A DNA stretch of 64,000 bases from Pycnopodia helianthoides (Eukaryota; Echinodermata; Asteroidea; Forcipulatida; Asteriidae). Location: positions 6,186,034 through 6,250,033 of the forward strand of contig CM063256.1 in assembly GCA_032158295.1 (NCBI GenBank), written 5' to 3'. This document shows, one piece after another, positions 9,801 through 24,800 of the stretch (the stretch's first letter is position 1; each line of letters opens with the position of its first letter). The notes under the pieces are model-generated. The model saw nothing but the letters and a program-made list of their open reading frames with translations. It was not told where the DNA came from and searched no databases. Made by a program: the position numbers and the translations under genes.

Positions 9801-12800
9801 CATTATTGGATATCAACAACAAACAGGACATTTTACCTCTGTCAAAAGGTCAAATCAATGCCGTTCTGGTTGAACATCGTGAAATTCTGGAATGAACTAA
9901 AAACAATTCCCGTACAAAAACAAAAAGACCCATATAATTAAAATGTGGCGTAATTTGAAGTTTTAGGATGTTGACAAGATTCGCACTAGAAGGGTGCCAA
10001 ATACAATGGTATTTTACACCATTTTAACGTGAGGTTAGAGACTTGTTTTCCACGGACTCTTTAATTAAAGAAAATTAGTGCAATTCAAGACATTTTCAAT
10101 GCTTAATCAATCTTAATAAGCATTATGAAATTGTTCTGGTTGAAAGTTCAACAAGTTACAAATAGATGAGCCAGGGTGGGGTGCGTGTCCCCCATTCTTC
10201 TCAGCCAATGATGGCGCTGCTTACCTGAACCACAGATTAAGGCGTGCTCTAGCTGATCTTTCTTCCCTTTCGTTGCAAGATGATGAACTACGCTGGCCTC
10301 CTTCTTGTCAGTTAAATGAAGACCAGCTGGGATCTCACGTACTGTGTCTATAAAATCTTCCAACGAGTATCCAGCCAGTTCCTGTACACAATGGAAAATA
10401 GATTTTTTTGTTCTACAAATTTATTGAAATACTAAACTCTTTCTAAATCAGTTACGAGTATCAAATTTGTATTTGTGGGTTCTGGTTTGCTGTGTATTTT
10501 ATAATAGAAAGGTGGGTTGTCACAATTGATCGATACAGAACCATTCCCGAACATGTTCCTGTAAAGAGTCACACTCAGAGTCATCAGCGGCGTAATTAGG
10601 GGAGGGGGGTGGGCACAGGGGCACGTGCACCCCCCCCCCCCTTTGTGGTCCTTGGCCCTCCTGTTTCCCCCCATCCCCTCCCCCTCCCATTGAAATTTTG
10701 AGATTTTGATATTAAAGATTACCAGAACATAATGTTAATTGTGAACTTTTTACTCAGCGATTTATCAAAGTCACATACTACATCACAGCCGTTCGATTTT
10801 TAACTTTCGAAAAGCTAAAAATTGAAATTATTTCGTTCCATCGAAATGTTATTTCGATACCTCGAAGTATGATTTCATTCCCCCGAAATAATATTTCTTT
10901 CCCCCGAAATATTATTTCATTACCTCAAAATACTTTTCGTTTCCTCGAAAAATTATTCTATTCACTCAAAATATCATTTCGTTAGCCCGAAATTTTGTTT
11001 CGTTGAACAAAATAATTTTGTTAATGTTTTGTTTAGCCTTTTATATTATTTGTACCTGTCCCTCCGCATGAAGGAACTTAAAATAATGAGAACAAATGCA
11101 TCTTAGGAGTTCAATCAATACACTGGCTTGTCATATCAACGGGCGAACCTAAATGATCAAAGCTTGCCTGGATAAGTGGGCTACCAACTCTGTTATGTTA
11201 TGTTATGTTATGTTATGTTATGTTATGTTATGTTATGTTATGTTATGTTATGTTATGTTATGTTATGTTATGTTATGTTATGTTATGTTATGCTATGTTA
11301 TGTTATGTTATGTTATGTTATGTTATGTTATGTTATGTTATGTTATGTTATGTTATGTTATATTATGATTGTGATAAAAAGCACAAACTGAGTTGCTGAT
11401 TATTTGCAAACTTGCAATGATGGTAAAGTAGAGCAATCACCAATAAGTACATTGAACTATATTCAACAGTTGCGTTTTCCGGCCACCAGTTTTGGCATCG
11501 CAGAGTTACGACTTTCAACAAACTACTTTTTGTTGTACAGTGTGCACGAACGAAAATATCAGTAAAGCCCGGTTCATACTTCCTGCGAATGCGAATGCGA
11601 AGCGAATATTGACGTCACAAACTCGCAACGAATAGTTCGCAGGGGTTGAGCTGTGCTCAACTCTTGCGAATTATTCGCAGCGAAAACAGAGTTGTGACGT
11701 CAATATTCGCTTCGCATTCGCATTCGCAGGAAGTATGAACCGGGCTTTAGGCCTAGTTAATCTGCGAATATTTGTCTTCATTGTTCAAAAGTAAGTGCAG
11801 CGATATACATTGTAACCGTCCCTGGTAAGTTGTATTGTTAACAAAGCGAGCTCGTTCCTTCTGTTGAATATCTAAACGGGGTCACGTGAACGCGAAGCAT
11901 TAAGGCATGGTGGAATAACCAGATATTATATGCAAAACAAACATGGACCAAATTCATAGAGAACTGTTTCAATTCAATGAAACATTTATTTCCATACTCA
12001 CAATAATTGACAGGATCATTTGGACAACAAAATGTAGTAGTATAATACAATCAAAGAGTATATAACATGACCAAAGATAATAATGACGAAAAGTAGAACA
12101 ATAGAAGCTGTGAGTAAGGAGGCTGTTCAAATAAGCCGAGGCTTGTGGGGAACAGCCCTAGAAAAAAAAAACCAACATAATACATAATTAACAAAAAACA
12201 CACGAAACATAAGAGAATGCAAAATGAACTGAACGGAGCTTAGTAAACCGATAATGCCAGGACATAATAAACTAAATTAGGAGCAGCTAAAAAGCTTTCT
12301 TTGAAAACGAGCAGCGGAGTCTGGAGAGAAGGCTAAGTTACATAATGAGCGAGTAAGGCTCTTTTGAACGAGACTTTAAAATGACCTACAGAAGGCTGAT
12401 TTTTAATTTGGTCATCGATGACGTTCCACAGACGAGGACCACGAAAGCGAAGTGTGTGCATAGAGTACGAGGTTCGAGTGAACGGGATATAAAGATTACG
12501 GTGGGATCTGGTAGAGTAGCCATGAATAGCTTCAGTTGAGATGAAATAGGAAGCAAAAGCAGTGGGGAGAAGATTGTGAGAGTATTTATACATGAATATG
12601 CCAGTATGAAGTTTATTGATATCAGAGATAGTAAGAGTGTGTAATTGTGCAAAAAGTGGAGCAGTGTGTTCTCGAGGGTGCGAAGAGGTGCAAATTCTGA
12701 TGGCTCTTTTTTGAATAACAGATAAAGAGTTAAGCCTACTGTTAGTTGAGTTGGCCCATACGATATTGCAATAGTTGAGATGTGGGAGAATGAGAGTATT

Positions 12801-15800
12801 ATATAGCAAGATTAGAGCAGTAGAAGGAAGAAAATAACGTAATTTTGAAAGAACTCCAGTATTACGCGAGGTAATTTTGATAATTGAGGAAATGTGCTCA
12901 GTCCAGCAAAGTTTAGAGTCAACAGTTACTCCAAGAAACTTTGTAGAAAACACTCTATTGATGAGAATAGTGTCAATTTTCACAGGAGGCAATTGGACGG
13001 TGACTGGAGAAGTGGATTTGCTGAAGAAGATGAAATTTGTCTTGGTGTGGTTTAACGAAAGCTTGTTTGCCCTAAACCAGGAGGATACCTGAAGAAGTTC
13101 AGAATTCAAAGAATCGATAAGCGTGTCGCAGTTCGGACTAGTATGAAGAATAGTTGTATCGTCAGCAAATAAAGTAAATGATAGTAGTGAAGAAGAACAG
13201 TGAAGGTCATTGATATATATTAGAAAAAGAAGCGGGCCAAGAATAGAACCTTGTGGGACTCCGCAGAGAATAGAAAGATGATCAGAGTCACAGTTCATGA
13301 CTGAGGTAAATTGTTGCCTATTATGAAGGTAATCTTGGAACCACTGCAGAGCAACTCCTCTTATGCCGTAATGTTCAAGCTTGGAAAGAAGAATATAATG
13401 GTTTATAGTGTCGAAAGCTTTCGAAAGGTCAATAAACACACCAATGGCATGAAGTTTCTTGCAGAGCGCATTAGTAACATTATCAATGAATTGAATGAGT
13501 GCCATATCAGTAGAGTGTTTACTGCGAAAGCCATATTGATTATCATAAAGAAGATGAAAATGAGAGGTAAAATTTACGAGGCGGTTGTAGACCAGTCTCT
13601 CTAGAATTTTTGAGAAGCACGGAAGAATAGAAATAGGTCTGTAGTTGCGGATGTTATGAGCGTCACCCGATTTGAAGACGGGGATAACTTTAGCAATTTT
13701 AAGATTAGAAGGAACACAGCCTGTGGAAAAGGAAAGGTTAAAGATGTGAGAAAGAGGTTCGGCAATAAAGGGAATAACCGATTTTATAACAGTCGAACTA
13801 ATATCATCAAATCCACAACTAGCGCTGGTTTTAAGTTCCTTGCCAACACGGATAATTTCTTGAGAACAAGTAGGAGTAAGAAAAAAAGAAGAAGAGTTTG
13901 GGTTGTGTAAATAGTGTGAAAAGTGTGTGTCGGTGGGTGGGATGTTGTTAGCTAATGAAGAACCTAAATTAGTAAAGAAGGAATTGAAGGAATTGGCAAC
14001 GTCAGGAGGACTTGAGAAGAGACGCTCTCCGTCAGTGAAATTGTCAGGAGCAGGCGTCTTTTTACCCTTACCAAGAATGTTGTTTATTTCGCGCCAAAGA
14101 CTTTTAAAATCTGTCTTACGAGAATCGAGCTTGCGGGCATAATGATCTTTTTTTGCCTTCCGGATGGTAGCAGTCAGGCGATTACGAAAGGTCTTGTAAT
14201 TGCGCTCATTGTTCGTAGTTGGCTTGTGCAGAAAACGCCTATAAAGCTTATTTTTTAAGTTGCAAGAATCTATAATGGACTGGCTGATCCACGGTTGATT
14301 TCTGTTGGATTTACCAGTAGTTTTAACATTGTGAAGAGAAGAAAAGATTGAAAGGAAGGAGTCGTAAGCACCGTCTGCCTGATGTGAGTTATAAATTTCA
14401 TCCCAATCGGTACCAGCAACGTCAGCACAAAAGGCATTGATGGAAAGTGGATTGATATCCCTTTTAATGAAGGTATTCTGCTGAGATTTTACCTTAGAAA
14501 AGCACGATGGTGTAACCTGAAACAGGGGACAATGATCTGAAATATCCGAGTAGAATATTCCTGAAGAAACATCGAGGTCAGAGTTGGTAAAGATGTTGTC
14601 AATTAACGTGGAAGTGCGTGGCGAGATGCGTGTGGGTTTGTCGATTAAGGGACGGAGGCCATAAGAAAAGACAGCATTGATAAAATCATCTGTGGGTTGG
14701 TGTTCAGAGCATGTGAGAAGATTGAGGTTGAAATCACCCATTATGTAACACACGCTTTCTCTCCTTTGCTATGGAATTTAAATACAAATCAAATGACCGA
14801 TTAAAGTTAACGGGTGAAGAACCAGGAGCCCTGTAGATATTCCCCACGATTATGTTGCAACCATGGTCACGCTGTATTTCAACAAAGACTGATTCAAAGT
14901 CGTCACTAGACGACGTGAGGTCATCACGAACGTGAAACTTCAGCGAGTTATGAATGAACATGGCAACCCCTCCGCCAGGCTTATTAGAGCGAGATGAATG
15001 GACAAGATGATAATTGTTCATATGAACATAAGGCGGGGGGGTTTCTTTAAACCAAGTCTCTGTGAAACCCAAAATGGAAAACTTGTGGTTGATTGTGCAC
15101 AGGTAGTCTTGAATATCATAGAAATGTCTACATAGGCTCCTGGAGTTCATGTAAAAAATTGAAAAACAACCAGAGTCTGAGGATACGTTTAACTTATTAA
15201 ATTCATTGCATTCGAAGTAAGAGCAGTTATTATTACCAGTATCAGCATGGGTAGTGGCAGCATTAGCAAACTCAGAAAACATTACAAACTTAGCGGAGTA
15301 AGCAGTTACACACAAATCAGAGTGCAGAAAAAAATATATATAGGTTAAGCAAAAAATACAAGGACAATTTCAATACAATGAAAGTAAATAGCACAGAGTA
15401 GGGAAGAAAACCAAGGGGGAAAACAAAAAAGAAACAAAACAAGACAAAACGAGCTCAAAAATCACAGGGATAAAGTAAAACAAAGACCCCAAAATAAGTA
15501 GTAAAAGGGTAGCAATGATATATAAAACCAGACAAACTTGACCAACTACCAAAATCAAACAAAAAAATCAATAACTAAATTACTATAAACAAATAAAATA
15601 CGGTAAAGTGAGACGATTTAACATGCAATGGAAAACAAAATGAGTAATCAAATCATGAAGAATGACAACATAGCAAAATACCAGAACATGTACATAATGA
15701 GAAACAACAGTCCATGGAAATTGCAGATGATGAGAGTAATGTACATGTATGGCAGGAGGTTGAGCTCAAAGGCAGTATGGGAGGTATGGATGATGATGGT

Positions 15801-18800
15801 TGTGCAGCAGATGAGTGGTATCTAGGTGGCTCTGTAGAATACAGCCAGAGATCCAGCGTTGTCTCTCCACTTACCGGCAACAAATCTATATTTGTGACCA
15901 TCTTTGTAGGCACTTGCCACTTCTGAGGACCACCGACGCTTTTCCTGAAGGTCTTGTTTAGTAAGGTCTTCTACGCAGAAAAAGGGGTCATCCTTGAGGG
16001 CTTGGCGTTGTCGTCGCAGAACGGCAATCTTATCTTGGTAACAGTTAAACTTTATCAGGAGGTGTTGGGGACGGCCAGTTATCTTCGGACCGTCTCGATG
16101 GGCTCTCTCGAGCTTGATGTTGGTCATGTCGAATTTATTATTCAATATTTGATGAGAGAGGCTGAGGCAGTCTTCGTTCCGATCTTGGGTTAAGCCGATT
16201 ACTCGAAGATTGTTTCTCCGGCTGAATCGTTCAAGTTTGTTCAATTTCTCTGAGTGATCGACACAGAGCTTTTCTAGTCGATCAACTTGAAGGGCCATTT
16301 TATCTAGCTCCCCAACTCGCTTTTCCAGGTTGTTAATTCGAGTTGATTCGAATTCCAGTGCTTTGTTGAAGTGTTCTTCGAATCGGTCCATCCGTTTTGA
16401 TGAGATCTGTTTGACCCTGGCGTATCTCAGTTAGTGCGTCCCTGACAAACTGCTGAAATTCATTGTCAATGGCTGGTGGCTGGTCGAGCTGTGGGTCAGT
16501 GGTCAACGCAGGGGTATGCACGGACTGTTGTGGTGACAGTGATGGCGGTACATCGTCGGATGTCCTTCGAGATTTCGTGGTTTTTGAGCGTCCTGAAGGC
16601 ATTATTTTGAGTCCGATGGTGACCAGTATGTCGAGGATCGTTGGTTTAAGTGGAATATTCCGGAAATGGCGTCAAAAGCAAGTTGAGGAGCTGAAATTTA
16701 CGAATTTTTGAGAGCTCGCGAGGATTTTACGTGGATCACCTACATAGCGCCCTCAACCATGTTTCAGACAATATTGCCCCTTTTCCATTGTTTGCATCAA
16801 TATGAGGTATAGGAATTCTTTTGGAAGATTTATTTGACAGATAAATGCCGAGTTTATTACTTATTGCTAATTTATGAATGAATAGTTTACCAAGTGTCCC
16901 TCTCCGTTATGTCCGACCCATTGTGTCTGACGTATTATGTCCGACCCAATATGTCCTACAAACCAGTATGTCTGACCAATAATGTCAAATAAACAACTGT
17001 GTCCTACGAATCATTATGTCCGACAAATTATGTCCTACCAAACATTTTATCCGGCCCATTATGTCCTACAAACCATTATGTCCGACGAACCATGCTATTT
17101 TTCCTTGAATTCACCTCGGGAAAATAAAACGCTCCGGGGATCACCTCAGTATAGTTGTACTTTTAACCATAGCACTCGAAGCAGTCAATATTATACAGGG
17201 TTCGACCTTAGCGGTGGTCCGCTGGCCAAATGCCAGTTGAAACGGCGGCGGACCAGCTGAAACACCTTGCCAAGTGGTCCGGCTGGCCAGTCAAAAATAT
17301 CAGCAACAGTACAACAGAACTCTGGCTATTATTATTTTTTTAACAGAGGAGGCTACGTTTTTATAAACAAAAGCTGCAGTTTTATATGAAAAGACTTTTA
17401 AAATAAAAACTGCAGCTTTTGTGCAAGTAAATTTAATAAAGTTTCGCCGCACGGAACATCCAAGTTTTCTTCACACAATGTAAACATGGACACACAGCGT
17501 ATGTACATGTACAGCACGATCAGCCAATGGAAAAATTCGTTTCTCACTAGCTGTAGGAATTCAACAGCCAATAGCAACATTCCTTTCACAAGTGACAGTC
17601 CACCGTGTCTAGTTTTCACCTCCTTGGATAGATGGCCCATGTACTGTGTGGTGTGGCTATGCAGACTTACTGTGTAGGCATGGTGAACTGGTTTGCAGCC
17701 AGACTACAGGTACATGTTTCTTTGACTCACATGTGGATGATGGTTTGTTTATTTCGACTGAACGTCAGTGATTTGGATTTTTACAACTATCTAAACTGAT
17801 GCCTCCTGCTAGCAAAGTAAGAAATAACTGAGATCTGGATATGTTGCAAATAGTTTGTATTAAATTGTTCTTTTTGTGGACGAAATTTGGAACATTGTAA
17901 GAACTTTGGTCTCATTTTTAATCAAGTGAAGGCAATCGGATCGCTACGAATACTTTAGTAAAACCATGGAGGAAGAAAACTAATAGGCTATATTTATGAA
18001 TGATAAAATTACTAAAGCGATCGTACGTAACCCTCCCTCTTCGGTACCGTTGATTAATGACGATTATCAATAACAAGTTTGTGGTTTTTATCGAGTCAGT
18101 TTACAAGTTATTTGTTTGTTTTATTTAGCCACAAGCATTTTTTCATAAAAAATGTACTTGTTATACTTTGAGTTTGAGTACAGTTTGAGTGCACTTTGAG
18201 TGCACTTTGAGTGCACTTTGAGTGCTGTCTTTGGTTACTGGAACCATGGACTGAAACTATCCAAAGATCATTTTTTGCTTCTGACCAATCTGACCTGTGT
18301 TAAAGGAACATTACATAATTGGTAAGAAAACATCTTGTAAAATATACTTTTTGATCACAGATTTACATAAAACTTACACAGTCTAGTAATGATGATAGTA
18401 GAAAACATGTCTGAAATGCCATATTTGATGAGAAATGAATAAACTTATTTTCCGATTGGAGTTTATCGCTCAGTGAGCGTTTTATTCATTTGTTGAATCT
18501 ATAGTATATGATTTCATGCAAATGTGTTATCGGTTTTTCACTATTTTCTCGTGACCCAGATGGCCGATCGATCTCAAACTTCTTCAGGTTTGTCAGTTTA
18601 TGTATATGGTGGATTACATAAAGTGCTTACACTGCCAGCAACTGTTTTGTTAGCAAAAACCAATTCTGTAATGTTCCTTTAAGTAAGTATCTAAACATAA
18701 TAAAGTTTGGCTATCAATGCAGTTAACCTTTTAGCCACTGGACCGCCCAGCCACCCAAAGTAATACACCGCAACATGGGTAGGAGGAAACGCTCACCAGC

Positions 18801-21800
18801 TTGTGTTTGGAGGGGGGGGGGGGAGTAACATCAAAATAAAACTAAATAGTCATAGGTACACGTCGACACAATGGCAATCGTTTGACCATTTTTTTTTCCG
18901 CCCTTCACAGTTATAAGTTGAATTGTAAAAAAAAAAAGGTGCGCTAATTATGATAAATTCTGTAGCTCTAATAACCAAAACCACGCTCATTTTTAACAAC
19001 ATATTTTTTCTTTCTTCATGATGATACTGTCGAAAACTAATGGTTAGCAATTAATCAGTATGAGCAGTTGACGCCAGTTAACAGCCTTCAAAACTATTGT
19101 GTTCATTTTAACTTTATGAAAAATAACCTCCATGAAATTTAACGATAGCCGTTATTGTTAATTTCCCTTGGGACATGTCTCCTCCGAAATTGAAATAATT
19201 ATGTTAATCAGTGACAATTCTAACGAAAAGGACGAAAGTTGTACCTAAATAATAAGTCTTGTGTATCTTTTAGAATATTTTAAACCATGATTCTAGTAAT
19301 TCACTTAGAGAGTCTTGAAAACTAAAAAAATGTTCAGCAAACTCGGGCGGTTCAGGGACTAAAGGGTTAACTTGACGTTGCAATTCATTGAATTGAAATA
19401 GTGATGATCGAAAATCAGGATATTGTTTCAATCGTTATGAAAAATGTTATAAAAAACTGACGGACCAGTCAAAAACCTGGCGGACCAGTTAAAAATCAAG
19501 CCAACTGGTCCTGCTGGCTAGTTGAAAAAAAGTTAAGGGCAACCCCTGTTATAATATCCGAACCGGTTAACTTCAGCAAATAGCCACGTCTTCGAATGCT
19601 GTCATTGTCAAAGCACTAGAAAAGTAAGTAATTTGAACAAATAACTTGCTTTGCTCAGCAATTAAAGGGTCTTTTGTGAAATATAAACACATTGATTTAC
19701 CTGAAAAATCACAAAGGGATTGCTTCGCTAAAACAACCAAAAAGAACAATTTTGCCGTTTTGCAATATTTTTTTTTTCAAGACTTCAGATGGCACTTTGG
19801 ACATAATGTTATAGAGACTCTTGAGCCTTTTCAAATATGTTGATAATAGTTTGTCGGACATTTTGGGTCGTACATAATGGTTTGTCAGACCATGGGTCAG
19901 GCGTAATGGTTTGTCGGACATAACTTGTCGGACATTAATGGTCCAAAACATTTGTCCGAAATAACGGTCCATGTAGGACATAACAGATTTTAGGCCAAGT
20001 CTTTGAGCCTCAAATAATTTATTACTACTAGACAGGCTGGTGGGTTGCCGTGGGGCATATTTTGCTTCGTGGTCGGATGTTGGTGCAACTAACTGACCAT
20101 GTGTTACAAATTAACTTCCCATTGGTCTTTTATTTGTTTCACGGCTTGCGGGCAGCGTCCCCCCTTGGATCCACCATGGATCCACTGTCCACGTGGCAAA
20201 GACAGTCACTTTTGTTTGAGCAGTCCTTGTATTAACTTGTTTTTCTTGTGCTTAAGAAATACAGTTTCGTTAATTTGTTCATTCCTTCATCTTTGTTTGC
20301 TGTTATTTGGAGTTTCGTTGGTTGTTATCCTTCATCGTTGTTTGCTGTTATTTTGAGTTTCGTTGGTTGTTATCCTTCATCTTTGTTTGCTGTTATTTGG
20401 AGTTTCGTCCATTTTTTGTTCGAGGATGCCGCGGCCAAAACGAACCCCTGCCACCCCGAAATCGACTGGGGCGAGTGGTGCTAAGCGCCCGAAACGCGGC
20501 TCATCGGGGCGTACTTCGACGGCCACCATGGCGGGTTCCGTGACAGCCTCATCCTCGGCCCCCACTCCGGTGGCAGACGTGGAGCCGGCTGCATTGGGAC
20601 GTCCAGTTGCGGTGTCGGCCTCAGCATCATCGCCTTATTCTGGGATAGGTGAGTTTAATGCGGTTTTAAATTCTCCTGGCCCAAATTTTCCAACCTCAGT
20701 TCTCACCACGGTTAACCCGGCTTCAGTAGGGGTTACTCAATCCCCATTGCTAAGCGTGTGTGATGAGCTTGGGGCTGGAGTGCCTCTTTCAGTGCAAGAG
20801 AAAATTTGGAAAGGGGAGTTTGTTGTATTTGGTTCCTTGTTGAGGCCGGTTCCAGGCGATTCCATTAATGATTGTATTTTTATGGTCGGCTCCCAAGAGT
20901 CTCCTGCTTGGCAACTCAGGCCGCATAAGCAGCCCCGGCGTGTAACGTCCATTGAGCAATGGACATCGGCATTTTTCATTTTTGCCTCCATTTTTCTCAA
21001 GCGGCACCTGAGCAAGCGCGCTATTTGCTGAAATATGCCGATATTGTGCGTTCTGCTGCCAATAGGCGTACTGGCTTTGGCTGGCGCGATTACGGCATAA
21101 ACTTTAGATTGAGGCTAGCCCGTATGCCATCCCGCTCCTGGGCTACCATTGACGCTGAGTTGTGGCTCACTTTGGTTGGTGCGCCGGTTCAGCCACATAA
21201 TTTTCGTCCCTACGGAAACAATGGCTTTTTTCGGCAGCACGACCGCAATGGTGGAGTGGGACAACGGCAGTCAACCCAAATGCTCCGTACCTGTCACGGC
21301 TTCAACCGTGGCCAATGCGTGCGTACAGCCTGCCGATACGCGCACAAATGCGCTAACTGCTCCTCAGCCGGTCATGCAGCCGTGCATTGCAGAGTTGCTC
21401 GTTCCCTCAAGCCAGCAGCTAGCACCAACCCCAATTAAGCTCAATAAGTTGCTTCCGTTTTTGCTTGTTTATCCTAACAAATTTGATTCTCAACTCCTCT
21501 TGCATGGTTTTTCTTATGGCTTTAGGCTTGGTTACGTTGGTCAACGGGTTGGTTCACTGGCTCGTAATTTGACTTCTGTTTTTGACAATCCTTCCATGGT
21601 TAGGCAGAAGGTTGACCGTGAGGTTGAACTTGGCCGAGTGGCTGGCCCATTTTTAGATCCTCCTTTGCAGGCCCTCCGTTGTTCCCCAATTGGTCTTGTA
21701 CCAAAACAAGTGCCTGGAGAATTTCGCCTGATTCATAACCTTTCTTCGCCGTTTGGTGATTCAGTTAATGATCACATTGATCAATCTTTAACGTCAGTCA

Positions 21801-24800
21801 CTTATGCTAGTTTTGATGATGCTGTTGCCATGGTGACTCTTTTGGGTCCTGGTGCTCTTATGGCCAAATCGGATATCAAATCAGCGTTTCTCTTGCTTCC
21901 GGTTCACCCTGATGATTTTAATTTGCTGGGTTTCACTCTTGATGGCCACTTCTATTTCGACAAATGTATGCCAATGGGTTGTTCTATTTCTTGTGCCACA
22001 TTTGAACGATTTAGCACCTTCCTGGAATACAGTGCCCGCAAGGTCGCTGTTACCCCGAACATTTTGCATTATCTTGATGATTTTCTCTTCGTTGGTAAGC
22101 AGGCCACTCACGAGTGTGAGCGTGCCCTGTAGTCCTTTAAAGTCGTTTGCAAGGAATTCGGGGTGCCTTTGGCGGTTGAGAAGACTGAGGGGCCGACAAC
22201 TACATTAACTTTCCTGGGCTTGGCAATTAATACGATATCTCAGGAGGTTACGGTGCCTCCGGGCAAACTAAATGCCTTGCAGACTAAACTGGACAGTGTG
22301 TTGGTTAGGAAGATAGGTCACACTCCGTGTTCTCCAATCTTTGTTAGGGAGTTTGAATTTTGTGTGTAGGGCAGTTCGGCCAGGTCGTGCTTTTTTGAGG
22401 CGCTTATTTGATATGACACGGGGTGTTTCTAAGCCACATCATCGCATTCGTGTTACGACAGGGGCTAGGGAAGATCTACTTGCTTGGCAACAATTTTTGT
22501 TACACTTTAATGGTTCAGTTATGTTTCCACCCGGTATTTGGATGTCTAATGATAACTTACATTTGTTTACGGATGCTTCAGCAGAACTAGGCTTTGGGGC
22601 ATTTTTTGATGGCAGTTGGTCGCAAGGTCGTTGGCCGGATGCGATCCGTTCATTGAAAATGTCCATAGCATTTCTTGAGCTGTTTCCTATTACACTTGCT
22701 CTGCGTTTATGGAGTCCCGCCTTGCGGAATAACAGAGTAATTTTTTGGTGCGATAATGAGGCTGTTGTGTCTATTATCAATCGGCAGACGTCACATTGTC
22801 CTAAGATCATGAAATTGGTTCGTTCAATGGTATTGCACTGTCTGGAATTCAACATTCACTTCAAGGCACGTCATGTACCCGGTGTTGATAATTCTATCGC
22901 CGATGCTCTTTCCCGTTTTCAGATGAAACGTTTTCGCCAGTTGGCTCCCGGGGCAGACCCCGTTTTGACTCCCTTACCCAGCAACCTTTGGGACGACTTC
23001 AGTTAGAGGTACAAGACTTGTTGCAACATTCATTGGCCCCCCGCACGCACTTGCTTTACCAAAGGGCATGGCAACTTTTCCAGTGGTTTTGCTCAAATCA
23101 TGGCTTCCATAATACAACTACCCGGTCTCTTCAGTCCCTGGTTCAATTTATTGCATTTTTGTCAGTTAATAAGTATGCACCAAACTCCATTGCAAGTTAT
23201 GTTTCAGGTATTGCATCAGTACTGCGTTTGTCTGGGTCACCTGATATCACCAAACATTTCATTATTAAACGTTTGTTGGATGGCTGTAGACGTATCAATA
23301 GCCGCCGTGACGCACGCCGCCCCATTACATTGCTCATTTTGCAGCGCATTGTTCCGGCGCTGGATTCAGTTTGCAGCAGCCGCTTTGAAGCTTGCTTATT
23401 TCGCACAGCGTTTCTGTTAGCTTTCTTTGGTTTTCTGCGGGTTGGGGAACTGACAGCCACATCGAAGGATGCGGCATCTCCCTTGAGGCGGTCGGATGTT
23501 TCCCTGCAGATCGAGCCTGCCGGCCAAGTTGTTGTTTTGAATGTTCGGTTTTCAAAAACTGATCAGTTTGGTAAAGGTTGTTTCATTGTCATTCCAGTGT
23601 TCTCACAAGCTGGCAATTTACTCTGCCCTGTGCGGGCCACTGAGCAGTATATGTCCATGCGGGCTTGCACCTCGCAGGGCGATAATTTTTTAACCCACTT
23701 TAATGGGACCCCGGTCACACGCGCTCAGTTCACGGCGGTCTTGCAGCGCGCTCTTGGTTTTGTTGGCCTTACGGACCAGCGCTTCACCTCTCATTCATTT
23801 CGTATTGGGGCGGCGACATCTGCGGCTATGGCAGGTTTACCCGAGTCGGTCATACAAACTATGGGTCGTTGGAAATCCAATGTTTACAGGCGGTACATTC
23901 GTATTGCACCTGACTTTATTTTATGATTCATGCACCATTATCAGTTGATATTGCCAAACTAACACCCTTTCATTTATTTCTGTTTATTTTGAGCGACCTT
24001 GGTGTGGGTCATTGGTGATTCATTCGTCGACGGGATGTCCCGGACGGCGGCGTGGTGCAGTGATGAAGCTTGCCTTCGGGACTTTGAAGTTCGAAACTAT
24101 GGAAGGCGTGGTCTGTGCCGGTCACAATACAATGACTTTCTGCATGAGACATGGGCTACAGCCAACCAAACCCGGATGTTTGTATCCTGCACGTGGGGTC
24201 GAACGACCTCGACCGCCTGCCCAAAAAGGACATATTAATTTTTGTGTTGCCCTGTTATCGCACTATTCCACTATTTGATAAATTCACAACGAGGCTATTG
24301 TGGCGGCGGTCATTATTCCATAATGACCGTTTGGCGGAATTTCATTGTGTACACCTTCATAGTCCTCGGGTGTATTCATTCAATTAGTACTTTCTGAAGC
24401 ATTTGCTCTTTATTTTGTTGTTTTATACCTGTTGGCAAATTTAGCTTTGAAACTTATTCTGCCATTGACCTGCTACCACTATGGTATTTTATTTGATTTG
24501 TTAACATGCAACCCATGTATGCCATTTGAGTTGTTATTTAACTCTTCCCCTTACATTTATTAAATGATGATTTCGCGGATTGGATTACTACCGGAAATCA
24601 ATTTGGGGTATTATTGTATAAGATTTCGCGGATTGGATTACTACCGGAAATCAATGTTGATAATAATTGTATGAGATTTCGCGGGTTGGATTACTACCGG
24701 AAATCAATTTTGATACAATTTGTATATGAGATTTCGCGGGTTGGACTACTACCGGAAATCAGTTTTGATAATAATTGTATGAGATTTCGCGGGTTGGACT

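Larger units (their letters stand above)
11968..16745 (-). mobile_element. nearly full-length CR1/L2-like LINE
   Basis: In transcript order: 5' UTR, ORF1 (16602-15822), endonuclease (15315 to about 14750), RT and C-terminal domain (to 12333), and a 3' UTR of about 360 bases. The UTR ends AATAAATG..CATTGAATTGAAA, the short-repeat tail usual for CR1/L2-group elements. ORF1 and ORF2 each carry one single-base frameshift, so the copy is not autonomous as read. It lies in intron 1 of the left TRPA1-like gene, in sense orientation. Confidence 0.9.
17196..19548. mobile_element. nested element with CAGGG inverted ends
   Basis: The left end reads CAGGGTTCGACCTTA and the right end is the complement of CAGGGGTTGCCCTTAA, resembling hAT termini. 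Near both ends are GGACCAG / CTGGTCC repeats. The inverted similarity extends into the flanks (ATATTATA), so no clean 8-bp duplication is seen. No ORF of note. A family 2 MITE is nested within. Confidence 0.55.
16885..19982. mobile_element. DNA element with iterated GTCCGAC inverted ends
   Basis: The left end (16900-17095) has at least nine short units of the type TTATGTCCGAC/TTATGTCCTAC. The right end (19848-19982) carries the same units reversed (GTCGGACATAA). Such iterated subterminal repeats are typical transposase-binding arrays. No transposase frame is found, so it is non-autonomous. A second inverted-repeat element (17196-19548) is nested inside, and the Ngaro element begins exactly at its right end. 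Confidence 0.6.

Noticed and set aside
11153..11399. Overlapping plus-strand frames reading MLCYVMLCYV
   Set aside because: They arise from the (TTATG)n microsatellite; a 5-base unit keeps several frames open.
12386..14142. Several plus- and minus-strand frames over the LINE
   Set aside because: They are shadow frames of the 806-codon RT gene.
22439..23555. Minus-strand frames opposite the Ngaro RNase H and recombinase
   Set aside because: Shadows of well-supported plus-strand domains.
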